Positions 1 through 11,215 of a DNA stretch of 64,000 nucleotides are shown one piece after another. A program made the position numbers and the translations under genes. How positions within the stretch are numbered: position 1 is the stretch's first letter; each line of letters opens with the position of its first letter. Source of the stretch: Siphonodentalium dalli. Taxonomy: Eukaryota; Mollusca; Scaphopoda; Gadilida; Siphonodentaliidae. The stretch covers positions 14,647,287 through 14,711,286 of the forward strand of contig CP136061.1 in the NCBI GenBank assembly GCA_032622095.1, given 5' to 3'. The notes under the pieces are model-generated. The model worked only from the letters and a program-made list of their open reading frames with translations. It was not told where the DNA came from and made no database searches.

Positions 1-85
1 GGGGTGCGGAAATGATATTCCCAATATACGATCCCGACGTGTTGGAATCTTACGCAACGAACAATGAACTGATTTCCGCGACAGA

Positions 86-339
86 CAAGCCTTGAAATAG
101 TGTGCCTGTCATTTGCAGAATGAGGTCCACATAGGGTGAATTTAGTGATGCTACCCCGCATAGCGGGCTAGAATCACCAAATTCACCCTCTGGGAACCCC
201 ATTCTGCTGAGTTGTAAGCAGAATGAGGTCCACAGAGGGTGAATTTGGTGATGCTAGCCCGCTATGCGGGGTAGCATCACTAAATTCACCCTCTGGGGTC
301 CTCATTCTGCAAATGACAGACACACTATTTCAAGGCTTG
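86..339. mobile_element. Double-hairpin hAT-like MITE with 8-bp target duplication
   Basis: The outer terminal inverted repeats start CAAGCCTTGAAATAGTGTG at the left and read the same on the opposite strand at the right, with one mismatch over about 25 bases. The 8-mer GCGACAGA lies immediately outside both ends (78-85 and 340-347), an exact target-site duplication. Inside are two successive palindromes (about 116-213 and 218-310), each carrying the core AGTGATGCTACCCCGC and its complement. There is no coding capacity. An 8-bp duplication with CA...TG ends is typical of hAT elements. The superfamily is inferred from the duplication length; the insertion itself is directly visible. Confidence 0.85.
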
Positions 340-564
340 GCGACAGAACTAAGGACCTCAATAGAAACCGACGGGACCCTTTTGAAGGCTCTCAATACGA
401 TTCTTGTGCGTCTCTATAGAATCAATAGAACCAGGAACCACCAGTCGCCACCTCATATCACAGCATTATAATTGACTGAGTGGGTCGCGGGGACCGCCCG
501 CCTCTACCGATATCGGCTCGATATGATTGTCATCATAGGGGAACTGTGAATCTCTCAGTGTCGA

Positions 565-735
565 GTGAACTTATAGGAGTTCCGTCAGGTGAATCTGAGT
601 GATCAGTGTGAACTTATTGGAGTCCCGACAGTTGAATCTGAGTGATCAGTGTGAACTTATTGGAGTTCCGACAGGTGAATCGCGGTGATCAGAGTGAACT
701 TATAGGAGTCCCGACAGGTGAGTGATATGAACTTA
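565..735. repeat. 43-bp tandem repeat, 4 copies
   Basis: The word GTGAACTTAT recurs at 565, 608, 651 and 694, a period of exactly 43. Each unit also contains GGAGT(T/C)CCG(T/A)CAG and a GTGATCAG junction. Copies differ by a few substitutions. There is no open reading frame of note. Confidence 0.93.
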
Positions 736-1030
736 TCCATGAGGACAAACTTTGGAGATGTTATATCCGTTCCGGGACCATTTCTGTATTAATTGCAGGG
801 TATATACAAACATAACTCTGTGTTACAGTCCAGTCGGCAAACGTTTCTGTCACTGCAGTTGCAGTTGGTGTATCCTTAATCCATTATCACACCTGGTCAA
901 TTGTCCTACTGATATGCTATGGTGCTGGTGGTCCTGCTGAATTGGGTAGGGCAAAATGATGCCGTTACGAAAAAAGTACCGTTATTTTTACGAAAGTTGT
1001 CATTTTCGCGGTGTCTGGCTAATTCTATAA

Positions 1031-1570
1031 GTTATTATACAATGTTGTGTACAGTATGTGTTTTTCTTGTACGAGTCCAGGTTGTGGTGAAAAGTCATAT
1101 TGGACGAGACACGCCAGTATCGAGTCCAATATGACTTTTCACCACAACCTGGACGAGTACAAGAAAAACTCATACTGTATACACCATTGTATAATGACAG
1201 TTGTATTATCCATCCGTGTGTTAATCCAAATGTTGGGATTAAAACTTTTGTGGTTATTTTTGGTATTTGTCGGCACTTAATTATCTAAAACAAATCCTGT
1301 ATTTGATCATCAGAAAGCATTATTTGGAACAGTAAACACGGAAATGATAAAAAAAACTCAATGCAGAAGTGAAATGTCTCCTAAATCAACCAGTTTTGCG
1401 CGCGCATCACAATTTCACCGATTCAATTCGCAATAGTTAATTCGTGACGCCACAGAGTCCCAATAAACAAGTCATAATGCACACTTGGGAGTCCAATATA
1501 ACTTCTTCCCGGATTATCACGTGGCAGCTTTTGCCCAATCAGAAATAGTGTTAGTTAAGGGATGGATAAT
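1031..1570. repeat. Hairpin repeat, copy 1 of a tandem pair
   Basis: Positions 1031-1196 form a long imperfect palindrome. Arms of about 80 bases start GTTATTATACAATG and fold around a loop near 1115. The palindrome is followed by about 370 bases of unique-looking sequence ending in TAGTTAAGGGATGGATAATA. The whole block is repeated next door at 1571-2088. Short ORFs on both strands are mirror images of the palindrome and are not genes. Confidence 0.8.
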
Positions 1571-2088
1571 AATAACAAGTTATTATACAATTTTGTGTAC
1601 ATTATGTGTTTTTTTTGTACGAGCAGTGTCTTGTCCAATATGGATTTTCACCACAAACTGGACGAGTACAAGCAAAACACATACTGTATACAACATTGTA
1701 TAATGACATTTTTAATATCTGTCTGGATTTTTGTCCAAATTTTTTACTACAACTTTTGTGGTTATTTTTGGTATTTATCGGCACTTGATTTTCTATACAA
1801 TCCTGTATTTGATCATCAGAAAACATGATTTGGAGCAGTAAACACGGAAGTGAAAAATTAAATCCACCAGAGGGCGCGCATAACAATTTCACCGATTCAT
1901 TTGGTAATAGAGTTACTTCGTGACGTCACGGAGTCCCGATACTTTTTAAAAAGTCATAATGGTCTCGATTGAGTGCAATGTGACTTTCGTGAGTCCAATA
2001 TGACTTCCCCCCGGACTATCATGTGACGGGTTTTGCCCTGCCTGTCAGAAATAGTGTTAGTTAAGGGAGGAATAATCATAGTTCAGTA
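1571..2088. repeat. Hairpin repeat, copy 2, palindrome partly deleted
   Basis: This block aligns collinearly with 1031-1570. The same hairpin entry (TTATTATACAATTTTGTG) is followed by shared segments such as GGTTATTTTTGGTATTT, CCTGTATTTGATCATCAGAAA and GAAATAGTGTTAGTTAAGGG. The second copy has lost about 40 bases of the palindrome centre and arm (1620-1660 region), so it no longer forms a perfect foldback. Confidence 0.75.
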
Positions 2089-2937
2089 ACAGTAAGTTCG
2101 TTCTATACCTGAAGTTGGTAGAATTAATTCCGTGATTTACGGTAGGTGCACATCCACAGAGCAGTCTCTACGAGGACTTCGCATTGTCCGGCTTCTTGTT
2201 TTAATACATCAATATGTTAATATAGATGTTTACCCATTTCCGATAGTGCAGTTATAAACACATTTTTGATGGACTCTAGAGTAGAACTTACGTTAATGAC
2301 GGTGAGTGTTCTGTCAAGCTTAGCGTTTAATAATTGTGCCGTTTCCGTTTGAGAAATAAGCAGGTGGTATTTCAAAGTATAACATTGTTCATTTTCCTTC
2401 TATATTCATGTCGTGCTAAAGTGTTAATTATTTTAATCGAACAGAAGACACAGATTTTCGAAATGAATGATTAAGTAAATTTTGTCCGGCCATGCAGCGG
2501 ATGAACTCAGCCACACAAGCAGACAAACCCATCCACAACCCATAGACAGACCATCCACCATCCACCGGGGCATACAACTTCACCAGCCACCACTTACCCA
2601 TTAAGACTAGCACGTGAACAGATTCCAGAAGATCACAATTTCGTAACTTGTGCAGCGGAGATACTGTAAAATAAATTAGAGTTGGTGATGAATAGCATTG
2701 TATCATAAATTGTGTCGCGACTCGCTATAGGTTCAATAAGACGACGATTACTACCTTTATCGTTAACAAGTTCCCCAGCTTGATACAGTCTAAACATATT
2801 ACGTGAACAAACAACGCAATACACATAGTTTGTGATTTTTGTCAGAAATCTATAATAATTAACGGGTTCACGGCCACCAGTGTGGGAGCTTACGATTGTT
2901 TGGAGAAAGCTAGGCGCCTGCAGACATAGTTTAACCA
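2089..2937. other. No gene recognised
   Basis: AT-rich sequence without a convincing coding signal. The two overlapping minus-strand ORFs here (92 and 101 codons) show no family motif I recognise. A plus-strand reading near 2675-2720 has a weak GDE-x-HC pattern like retrotransposon zinc knuckles, but no support around it. Confidence 0.5.
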
Positions 2938-3192
2938 CATATTATGTTCTTGCTTGTTTGAGTATGTGACGCTGATAAGTTAGCATTCAGGTACTATGCC
3001 AACTGGAGGAATATAGCATATTAGTAACATCGCCGAAAATTTCAAGCAAATCGACCGTACAACTCTATAGAAATCGTCGTTTGAACTACCCTCAATTGTA
3101 AATATTAACTCGTTTGAATCGGGACGCAACTATCTGTGATAACTAACGAAAACGATGTCACCTTCGAGAATAACTGCCATTAATTAATGTAT
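2938..3192 (+). repeat. Interspersed repeat X, copy 1
   Basis: A block of about 250 bases matches 50880-51134 in the same orientation and the complement of 31241-31475. Shared words include AACATCGCCGAAAATTTCAA, ACTACCCTCAATTGTAAATA and GGGACGCAACTATCTG. No terminal repeats or target duplications are visible and nothing in it encodes protein. It is probably an old interspersed repeat of unknown class. Confidence 0.8.
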
Positions 3193-3765
3193 AGGAATGA
3201 CGATATGTGTTGCCAATTTGGATATAATATTTGTAAAAATAACTACTTTGAGCAAGATTATTCTCCTTTACTATTTGATCACCCTACTGCAGTGTTTCAC
3301 ATCACTTTAATAGGAGTACACTATGAGTTGACAACAAAAACGTTATTTGCAAATCGGAAATGTAGCACAGAATTTTATGCGCGCATATCAAACGTATAGT
3401 GAACTAAGAGACACCACAAGCGATTGGTAAAACAATTAGTTAATACAAATTTTACTGAAAGCTATGGGCAGGTCCAGTTTATTCCCCCTTGTCAATGTTT
3501 TGTTTGGCAAAACAAAAAACAACAATATTTATATAGCACCAATGCTGTAAGTTGAGGACAGAGCACTGTACTATAGATTCCTAACAGCCGTGTTCTGAAT
3601 TGCGGAGAACGTGTCGAATACTATGGATATCGGCAATTTAATAGTGTGTGCGATTTCCCGTCAATTACAAGAACAGACACAATCCAGTACTACAGATATG
3701 CGTTTGTTGTGCCTGAAGGCGAACACTTGTTAATGGGTAAAGGGAAATTACTCTAATGTTATACA
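3193..3765. other. No gene recognised; possible distal globin G-helix remnant
   Basis: Mostly non-coding AT-rich sequence. On the minus strand, 3726-3666 reads as FAFRHNKRISVVLDCV before a stop. This loosely resembles a globin G helix and lies downstream of the globin-like exon at 3770-4083. The match is short and could be chance. Confidence 0.3.
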
Positions 3766-4083
3766 TGAATGGATATAGAAATGCCTATTTGAATCCGTTT
3801 GTGAGTGTTTCTGTTGATGAACAAAGGCACATCTATGTGACTGGTTTCCGATAATTGGGTTATTGTGTCCACAATTTCATGCGCACGGTGAAAATTCATT
3901 CCATAGGTAGTGCGTGGAATATTTGATACTATGTTGAAATGTTTTATCCCACATCGATTTCGTACGGGAGCGGAATAAGGAATCCAATGTACGTTTAACG
4001 TGACACCCCACCCCAATCTATTCACATTGGACCCCCATGCCGCATGAATGTCAGCTTGCTCCGCTTCTGTAATTGATACTACA
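3759..4083 (-). CDS. Globin-domain exon (helices A to F), partial gene or pseudogene
   Basis: The minus-strand open frame, about 105 codons in this part, reads as a globin fold. An A-helix segment SITEAEQADIHAAWG is followed by a B-helix-like GVTLNVHWI and then GIKHFNIVSNIP, which supplies the CD-corner Phe. Next come an E helix with candidate distal His (AHEIVDTITQLSE) and an F-helix-like stretch with candidate proximal His (NTHKRIQIGI). The start is unlikely to be the in-frame ATG at 4130. TTGTGTAG, a plausible splice acceptor, lies just before the A helix, and CAT|GTATAA, a plausible donor, follows the F region. Globins bind haem and oxygen. A full domain needs G and H helices, which I do not find convincingly within 500 bases, so this is a lone exon or relic. 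The frame is intact over the domain. Confidence 0.7.
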
Positions 4084-4280
4084 CAAGTACTTTTCCTGGC
4101 CTTTCTGGTATTTACATGGTTCATGATCAAATATATTTAATGATGTGTCAACGAACAAAAAAAGGAGAGAGAAGGATATAGCGACCAAAAATAAACCCCA
4201 CCGATATAAATGGTGAGTATATATATATATGGTGTCAAAATTGAACAAGGAAACGTTTAACTGGATGTTAGATACACAAT

Positions 4281-4463
4281 ATTTAGATACATGTACAACG
4301 TAATTGATTTAGATACATGTACAACGTAATTGATTTAGATACATGTACAACGTAATTGATTTAGATACATGTACAACGTAATTGATTTAGATACATGTAC
4401 AACGTAATTGATTTAGATACATGTACAACGTAATTGATTTAGATACATGTACAACGTAATTGA
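4281..4463. repeat. 26-bp tandem repeat, 7 copies
   Basis: The unit beginning ATTTAGATACATGTACAACG repeats with a 26-base period and almost no divergence, suggesting recent expansion. A single degenerate half unit (TTAGATACACAATA) precedes it. Confidence 0.95.
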
Positions 4464-5214
4464 AAACAAAAAACTGAATTGACGGAGAGAACAAACTGAT
4501 AAAAATATTTCCAAGCGGAAAGGGTTCAAAAACTTAATTCGAGTATATTTTCCAAAAGGGTTGGTGTTACTTTTTGTTTATGGAGAAGGGGGTATGTCCA
4601 ACTTAGATTTTACAACCTAAGTTTGACATTAATGTTGGAAATCATCATAATTGTGGTATAAAGTATAATTTGCAGTTATATTGGCTGGAAAATTTAACGA
4701 TTGGAATGATTACAACCTATTCTCCAATCTTAAATTTAATATTCAGTGCCATTTTGATGGCATGAAATCGTTGTAACATTCATGCATAACTAGGGTCTCC
4801 GCTGCCCGAGTGCACCTCCATCCCTTGAACCAGATAATATTTCCGAGTCCGGGAAACTATATGTTTGCACCCCATTCGCCAATGGTTACTCAAGATTTCC
4901 AAATGTTATAAATCTCCAATCCAACAACACTATAACCGATCGAAAAACCGAGCAGCTCGCTACTGAAATGAATCCCATTTACAGATGTCTCGCTGAAAAT
5001 ATCATATAAGTCAGTTCACAACGATGCATAGTGTGAACAAAGGGTAATCGACTACTGTTACATTCCAATAAACAATGCAAGTACACAGTTACAAGACAAT
5101 AATGACCAGTTTTATATAGCGATTAACCAACTACTTGCTCTAACACGCTTGGTACAATATTACCCCAGTCATTTGTACAAGCCAACCAATGAACCGGCTG
5201 CAGCCATTGCAGGC
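4464..5214. other. No gene recognised
   Basis: AT-rich, with stops in all frames and no repeat shared with other parts of the window that I could see. Confidence 0.5.
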
Positions 5215-5497
5215 GTTGCTCTAGTTTGATCAGAACATGCTCTGATACTCATCAGTATGACAAGCTACTGGTACTGTTCTTTTAACGCACGCGTGATGCG
5301 AAACCGACACAGTACAAGCGACCTTGCTCAAGAGTTACAACTTGGCGCAGTATTTTTTAATTCGGTCAAAGCGGCCAAGCCACTGCTATGTGGAGACTCA
5401 ATGACCGGCGACGCGCTGCGAACCCATATCGATGTGTTTACAGATAAATAAAGTCCGACACGCTAACCACTAGACCACGGAGCTCCACAGAATCCAG
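5215..5497 (-). mobile_element. tRNA-derived SINE, minus strand
   Basis: Read on the minus strand, the element starts GAGCTCCGTGGTCTAGTGGT, a tRNA-like 5' end with a good A box (GGTCTAGTGGTTAG). A B-box-like GGGTTCGCAGC follows downstream. The body then shares GTCTCCACA..GCAGTGGCTTGGCC and CAAGGTC(G/A)CTTGTACTGTG with the plus-strand element at 21967-22256, so both belong to one family. The 64-codon plus-strand ORF overlapping it is the complement of the SINE and is not a gene. RNA polymerase III promoter function is inferred from the boxes. Confidence 0.75.
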
Positions 5498-5958
5498 TTG
5501 CTCGAGTACTATGGAACACAAGTATCGCTATACACGATTAGGACGTTACCGAGGAACGTTCTCCGAAAGTCAAAACACGGCTATTATGAATCTATAGTAC
5601 AGGGCCCAGGTTAGATGTAACAAACAAGATATAAACCAACAGGTCACGGGCGAGGAAAGATACCCAGGGTGGGATATTTCACGAGTTATACACACCCCGG
5701 GTGGAGACACCCAGGGTGTAAGCCGTTCCACCGGAATGCGGGAGATTAATATCCCAATATATCGGGTTAGTATAATGTCCGATATATTATCCGGCTCATA
5801 TCCGGCGTTGCGGGTGAATAATTATTAGCTCTGTGCAATAAATACTCCGACTTCTCTGGGTATCATGGTATGCCTGAGAACAAAAAGGAGCATCAGTGAT
5901 GTAACAGTTGTACACTATTAGCGTAGAATCGTGCCTGAATGGTCTAATCGGGTATACG
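5498..5958. other. No gene; short inverted CACCC/GGGTG motifs
   Basis: Between 5660 and 5720 the words ACCCAGGGTG, CACCCCGGGTG and ACACCCAGGGTGT occur in close succession, each nearly self-complementary. Nothing else is recognisable. Confidence 0.45.
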
Positions 5959-6218
5959 CTAAATCAGTTGGGAGACGTCATCGTTTCTAGAAGAATTAAA
6001 AATATTCTGTTGTTGAGAGAAAATCTCGCGAATCTGGTACCGTTTATAGACGCAAATTCTAATATGTTTAACTCGCTGTCCGATACAGCGAGCACAACAC
6101 ACAAAGAGGCGAGCAAAGTCGCAAGATAAATATCGATAACATATGGATATGTTTCCTGAAGCGATGAATAGTAACCAATATAACGATCCTCCGCTGCACA
6201 TCTTGTTAAATCAACCAA
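5959..6218 (-). repeat. Interspersed repeat Z, copy 1
   Basis: The minus strand from 6218 (GTTGATTTAACAAGATGTGC) matches the plus strand from about 9527 (GTTGATTTGACAAGATGTGC). The next 150-200 bases share weaker similarity. Both can be read as a peptide starting MVDLTRCA, but the frames diverge at once, so I treat them as repeat copies rather than genes. Confidence 0.5.
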
Positions 6219-6302
6219 TCACTATACCCGAGATGAATCACGTGTCTGGCATGCATTAATCCTGTCATGGCGGGAGCTGCGCTTGTGTAGCATTACATAC
6301 CA

Positions 6303-6358
6303 CGTGCCAGTGCATTCTCACGTAGAGCGCCTCGCATGCATAGGAGAATGCACTGGTT
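6303..6358. repeat. Short hairpin related to the 69-bp MITE hairpin
   Basis: CCAGTGCATTCTC and its complement GAGAATGCACTGG flank a short spacer containing GCGCCTCGCATGCATA. The arm and spacer resemble the CCAATGCATTCTC...GTCGCCTCGCATATA hairpins of the piggyBac-like MITEs at 24-31 kb, so this may be a diverged relative. Confidence 0.5.
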
Positions 6359-6987
6359 TACAAGGTCAAAGTCAATATCGTTTGGCCAATACTTCTGTTA
6401 TATGTGTGAGGCTCCCAAATGGGATACTTGCATAATTATATAAGATAATGCATTGACAGTGATTTCGCAAAATTCCAGGAATCTCCAGTAATGGAAGGGT
6501 TAACACAGTTTGAAGCACATTAGGTGATTAAGCTCTAGGCACTTATATTGGATTTATTACATATCTATCAACGTAATTCGCATGATCGCACGAGTTTCCA
6601 GGGTGTGAACATTCTTAGAATCGCACTAGTGCAATCTGTCGAGATCTGTCGACGGAACTATTTCATTCAGTGTTGTTAGCTAGACTGGTTCTCGTCGTTA
6701 CTATTTTTACTTTTTTCAATCACGACAATAAAGAAGCAATAAGCGATCAATTAATGAGATGATTCATTCAAGTAGTTTCATTTCAAGAATATGTTTGTCG
6801 AGGCACAGAACTTAATTTCAAACGCATCAATAAAGATGGGCCAAGGTCACTCGGATAGACGGGCTCCCTGTTTGATTGCTGCGTTAACCCAAAAATGCCG
6901 TTAAAACTCAATTAAATTCACATTTTCTCTACCGGAGATGTACGATTGTGAGTCAACTTACTATGATACGGAGATATGTAATACAAA

Positions 6988-7149
6988 TAGAACCGCATGA
7001 GTGTCCGGAATTTGACGAATTATCGCACTCGATTTGTTGGCGGAACGTGATACCTCTCGTGCGGGACTGCGTCCCGCACTCGAGGAATCGCTCCGCCAAC
7101 AAATCTCGTGCGATAATTTCGTCAAAATACAGACACTCATGCGGTTCTA
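6988..7149. repeat. Long palindrome (about 75-base arms)
   Basis: TAGAACCGCATGAGTGTC at the left end returns as its complement at the right end. The arms stay paired through TTTGTTGGCGGA to a GTGCGGGACTGCGTCCCGCAC centre. It is unrelated in sequence to the other hairpins here. The 81-codon ORF across it is the palindrome read through. It is probably a foldback transposon; I see no clear target duplication. Confidence 0.85.
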
Positions 7150-7267
7150 TCTATATATACATAGGAAAACTGAACGACATGTTCCATGAATAATATCTCT
7201 GGATTTAACAATCGAAAACTCCTGCATTTCACCCATCGTCATTCCTTTGAATATCTAATCTGATCAG

Positions 7268-7979
7268 CAACTAATACACAAACAGCTTAAATACATTGTA
7301 TTACAACTAATACACAAACCGCTACAATACATTGTATTACAACTAATACACAAACCGCTACAATACATTGTATTACAACTAATACACAAACGCTACAATA
7401 CATTGTATTACAACTAATACACAAACCGCTACAATACATTGTATTACAACTAATACACAAACCGCTACAATACATTGTATTACAACTAATACACAAACCG
7501 CTACAATACATTGTATTACAACTAATACACAAACCGCTACAATACATTGTATTACAACTAATACACAAACCGATACAATACATTGTATTACAACTAATAC
7601 ACAAACCGCTACAATACATTGTATTACAACTAATACACAAACCGCTACAATACATTGTATTACAACTAATACACAAACCGCTACAATACATTGTATTACA
7701 ACTAATACACAAACCGCTACAATACATTGTATTACAACTAATACACAACCCGCTACAATACATTGTATTACAACTAATACACAAACCGCTACAATACATT
7801 GTATTACAACTAATACACAAACCGATACAATACATTGTATTACAACTAATACACAAACCGCTACAATACATTGTATTACAACTAATACACAACCCGCTAC
7901 AATACATTGTATTACAACTAATACACAAACCGCTACAATACATTGTATTACAACTAATACACAAACCGCTACAATACAT
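7268..7979. repeat. 36-bp tandem repeat, about 20 copies
   Basis: The unit CAACTAATACACAAACCGCT + ACAATACATTGTATTA repeats almost perfectly. Because 36 is divisible by 3, the minus strand stays open for 241 codons as a 12-residue repeat (MYCSGLCISCNT). Near-identical DNA, no flanking gene structure and the multiple-of-three period make this a satellite artefact rather than a protein. The palindromic AATACATTGTATT inside each unit is notable. Confidence 0.95.
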
Positions 7980-8471
7980 CAGAACAAATTTTCGCCAGTG
8001 GTACATGTACATGTAATTACTGTGTTTATAACGCAGACAATTTATAAATCTGCAATCAGTTGGTATATAAGTTTATGTCACGGAGCTATCAGTATCCCTT
8101 ATTTGCAAATTGGGACCTGCATTAGGTGTAGCTCGTTGTTTATGTATTTCTTATTTATGGGGAGTTAGGACTATATAGTCGTAAAACTGTCTGAACTGAT
8201 TCTACGGAAATTAGTCCAACCATCCCACCGCGATGTGGATATAACGTGATAGTTACGCTGGAAACAAAGCTTTTTTATGTCCACATTTAACATAAATCAC
8301 TTTGATGGCGAATTCCAGAATGGAGGTACCGGAAGTTCATTTACTCGCGTGAATATATCGGAAAGGTTATATCTTGTATTTGAGATAAGATGCTTTGAAA
8401 ACGACAAACGAGAAATGTGTGTTGATGTTAGTCACTGGGAAATTAGCTTAACTACCTATTAATACGGTGCG

Positions 8472-8502
<31 letters not shown>

Positions 8503-9526
8503 ATGCAATCAGCGTATTATTGCTGCATTTATACTGTATAATGTACACCTATAAATGCATCAAACAAACTTTGATTGCTTAAAAATACGCCCTCGGAAGA
8601 ATAATTTCAACATATTTTAAAGAATTATTTCAATTCTCGTTTTTGTCATAATACAATTTCTGTTAGACGAGTATCCAGTTCGAACGATTGGACGAAATGT
8701 TATCGGTCGATTTTACCTACAGGCGATAAGAGAAGATAAAGGCCACCCAAGTGACTTGAACGAAAGCAAAATGAAACTGAAAGTGACGCAGAAGAAAAGC
8801 AAACAATTATGCCATTAATTTCACTTTCCGAATATAAATTATAAATATGACGTTGAACCGCCTGTTGCATTTACCTTCTGCAGTTTGATGTTATATTGTC
8901 GAATTTGAAATTACGCATTAGAAACTTGAACTTTGAAGTTTGCCGATATCATTAGGATATTAACCATCTGATTATTAAAAATGAAACAAGTCGTTATCAC
9001 TGACATCTTATTGCGGCAACAATTAGGAGGTAAATTATTGTTTAGCATCTGTTATTTAAAATTTGAACGAAGTAACAACTTTTTTTAGTGTGAATCGAAT
9101 ACTTTCAATTCACTGAGAAAAGATCGTTAACCAAGGACGTACATCAAACTGTTTAGGTAAATTCGCCCCGGGGACAATTGTCGAGCGAAATGTTAACCTT
9201 TCCTGAAATATCACGCCGGTGACTCGGCCATTTACATCTTTATCATGAAATACAGTCAACAAGTAGCTAGGCCGTTTCTAGGTCATGCCCAATCAGAATT
9301 GAAGAAAATTGGAGAGAAAAATATGCAATTATATTGAAGTCTATGTTTACTACTGATGGCGTTACAAATACACGGTTTCAATGTTACACTTGAAACATGA
9401 GCAGCGTTTGCTTTTTCAACAATGACTTATTTACATGCATGAATACATGCACATGTTTGCTGGGTGTACGTTGGGTTAAGGTATACCGACAAGTTCTTAA
9501 TCTTGTTTAGTCGTAATCACCAGTAA
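7980..9526. other. No gene recognised; includes a (TA)n run
   Basis: A (TA)n microsatellite occupies 8471-8501. Upstream of it a plus-strand 61-codon ORF (8277-8462) shows no recognisable domain. The remainder is AT-rich with frequent stops. Confidence 0.5.
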
Positions 9527-9910
9527 TCTTTGGTTGATTTGACAAGATGTGCAACCGATACTACGTATAGTCTACATGTGGTGCTTGTCGTCGCTTCGGA
9601 AAGCATACCCAGGAAAAATGTACCGGTTTCATGCAGTATCTACATTTTGTTATGGATATTTATCAAGCCAGTTCGAGCGCCTCTTAGGTGGTACGATACA
9701 CAGTGCATCGATGCCGAAGAATGGCGATTATAATTTGCGCAACAATTAGGTGTTACCATACTTTGTGCATCGACGGCTGTGACTTTGCGCACCTTGTTGG
9801 TTTTTCGATACACGGTTCACTGATTGCGAATGATAGCGATTATAAGTAGCGCGCCTCTCTGGGGCTACGATACGCGATGCATATGATGGCCAATTATAGC
9901 GATTAAAATG
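9527..9910 (+). repeat. Interspersed repeat Z, copy 2, followed by degenerate direct repeats
   Basis: 9527-9730 matches the complement of 5959-6218. From 9679 the pattern GCGC(C/A)..TT....GGT..TACGATACAC..TGCATCGATG recurs loosely at about 9737, 9787 and 9859 with GCGATTATA tails, suggesting an old imperfect tandem repeat of 50-70 bases. Confidence 0.5.
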
Positions 9911-10204
9911 TTCGACGTAAAGGGCATTAAATTCATGGACATTTCTCTACCAACTTTAGTCTACAAATCCTTGTAGAAACGAAGGCGTCTCTTTATACAA
10001 CAGTGCATTCAAATAATTCTTCATACAAAATAGATATATCAGAGCGAGTGGATGCACTTGTATCACCTGTTTCTTATTCCGTAACTAGGGATCTGTAATC
10101 TGTGTCGCTCCTGAATATATATTTCTATTCATCGACGTAGGGACAACAAGATATAATATGAATCGTACGTGACACGTAGACACGTAGCTTGCCTTTTTTT
10201 GGCG

Positions 10205-10625
10205 ACATAACGCTAAGAATAATTTATGTAACATCATGCAGTGGACACGACGGAGACGTCATGCCAAATTGGCAAGACGTGTCGTGGATTGTAAAATCTT
10301 GTCTGGATTATCGTCATGACTTCTTCATTTTTCGTTTTCATTAAGCTGACCAACGAAATTGGTCTAAATGAAATTAATAGACTTAAACCACATGTGAATT
10401 CTTCGTAAGTTGTGAAGTAGTTACTTTCATTTTTATCGCGATGGTTAATTTCCAATTCCGCGTTTTTTTGCAATCTCCACACGGTTGCTAACCGGAAGTC
10501 ACGCGACAAATTTTCAAAAATCTATACCCGTGATCTTGAAAAATCACTGATGGATATAGAAAACAATTATATGACGTCATTCACCTGCCTTAGGTATAAG
10601 CACCCTTGGTGGTTGCTATAAACAC
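10205..10625. repeat. Interspersed repeat W, uninterrupted copy
   Basis: Starts GACATAACGCTAAGAATAAT and ends near TAGGTATAAGCACCCTTGGT. It aligns along its length with 13444-14365, except that the latter carries a 494-bp insertion. The 91-codon minus ORF inside is not conserved in the second copy. No terminal inverted repeat is evident; class unknown. Confidence 0.85.
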
Positions 10626-10699
10626 TTTTTTCAATTGGGCTACAATATTGGTGGCTGCTTGTTATGCAATGTAATATGTGGAAGTAGCAATCAATGTCA

Positions 10700-11215
10700 T
10701 GCAATGACAATTTTAAGTCAACATTATGACTTCTGAAATTTCGTACCCGCAACCACCACTTACCAATCGAATCTGGTTCATGGATTAATTCAGATTATTC
10801 CGATAGACTATATACTCTATGCGGTACACATATAGGGGACGAATTCCACGTAATATTGCAATGCCCGTGTTTAAAAGACCTGCGAGTCAAATACATACAC
10901 AAATATTATTATTGTCGACCAAATACCATCACATTAAGCGAACTTTTTGAAAACCTTGAAAAACCTATCTCTTTTCATTAGACGGGTCCTGATGTTATTC
11001 AAAAACTCCTGAGGCATACTATATACGTAATACATTAAAATCCGAAATTTGCAGAACCATGGGCTGTTCTCAATCAACGGTAATATTATAATATGTGTAA
11101 TTTTCACCGCGCACCACTTTTGTAATTTGCACAGAAATGATATGCACTGTATTCCACCGAGCTCTATTGTGTCATATTTGACGATTTGAGTGAATAAATA
11201 ATTGAATTGAATTGA
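10700..11215 (+). pseudogene. 3' end of a CR1/L2-like non-LTR retrotransposon ORF2, with 3' UTR
   Basis: Around 10732-10980 the plus strand reads FRTRNHHLPIESGSW, then LYTLCGTHIGDEFHVILQCP, LKDLRVKYIHKYYYCRPN and LSELFENLEKP before a stop. This is the C-terminal zinc-knuckle region of CR1/L2-type ORF2: C-x8-H-x4-C, with the first Cys replaced by Tyr. About 230 bases of 3' UTR follow, ending in AATAATTGAATTGAATTGAC, the short-repeat tail typical of this group. Upstream reading is lost to a stop at about 10720, so the copy is strongly 5'-truncated and dead. Confidence 0.85.

Noticed and set aside
2640..2780. Weak retrotransposon zinc-knuckle pattern (VGDE.HCIINC) on the plus strand
   Set aside because: Too short, interrupted by a stop, and no flanking RT similarity; opposite-strand ORFs are equally plausible.
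5257..5451. 64-codon plus-strand ORF
   Set aside because: It is the complement of the minus-strand SINE body and tRNA-like head.
6948..7193. 81-codon plus-strand ORF
   Set aside because: It spans the long palindrome and has no protein-like motif.
7287..8012. 241-codon minus-strand ORF made of a 12-residue repeat
   Set aside because: It is the 36-bp satellite read in a frame that happens to lack stops; the period is a multiple of three and no gene structure surrounds it.
10234..10509. 91-codon minus ORF
   Set aside because: It lies in repeat W and is not preserved in the second W copy.
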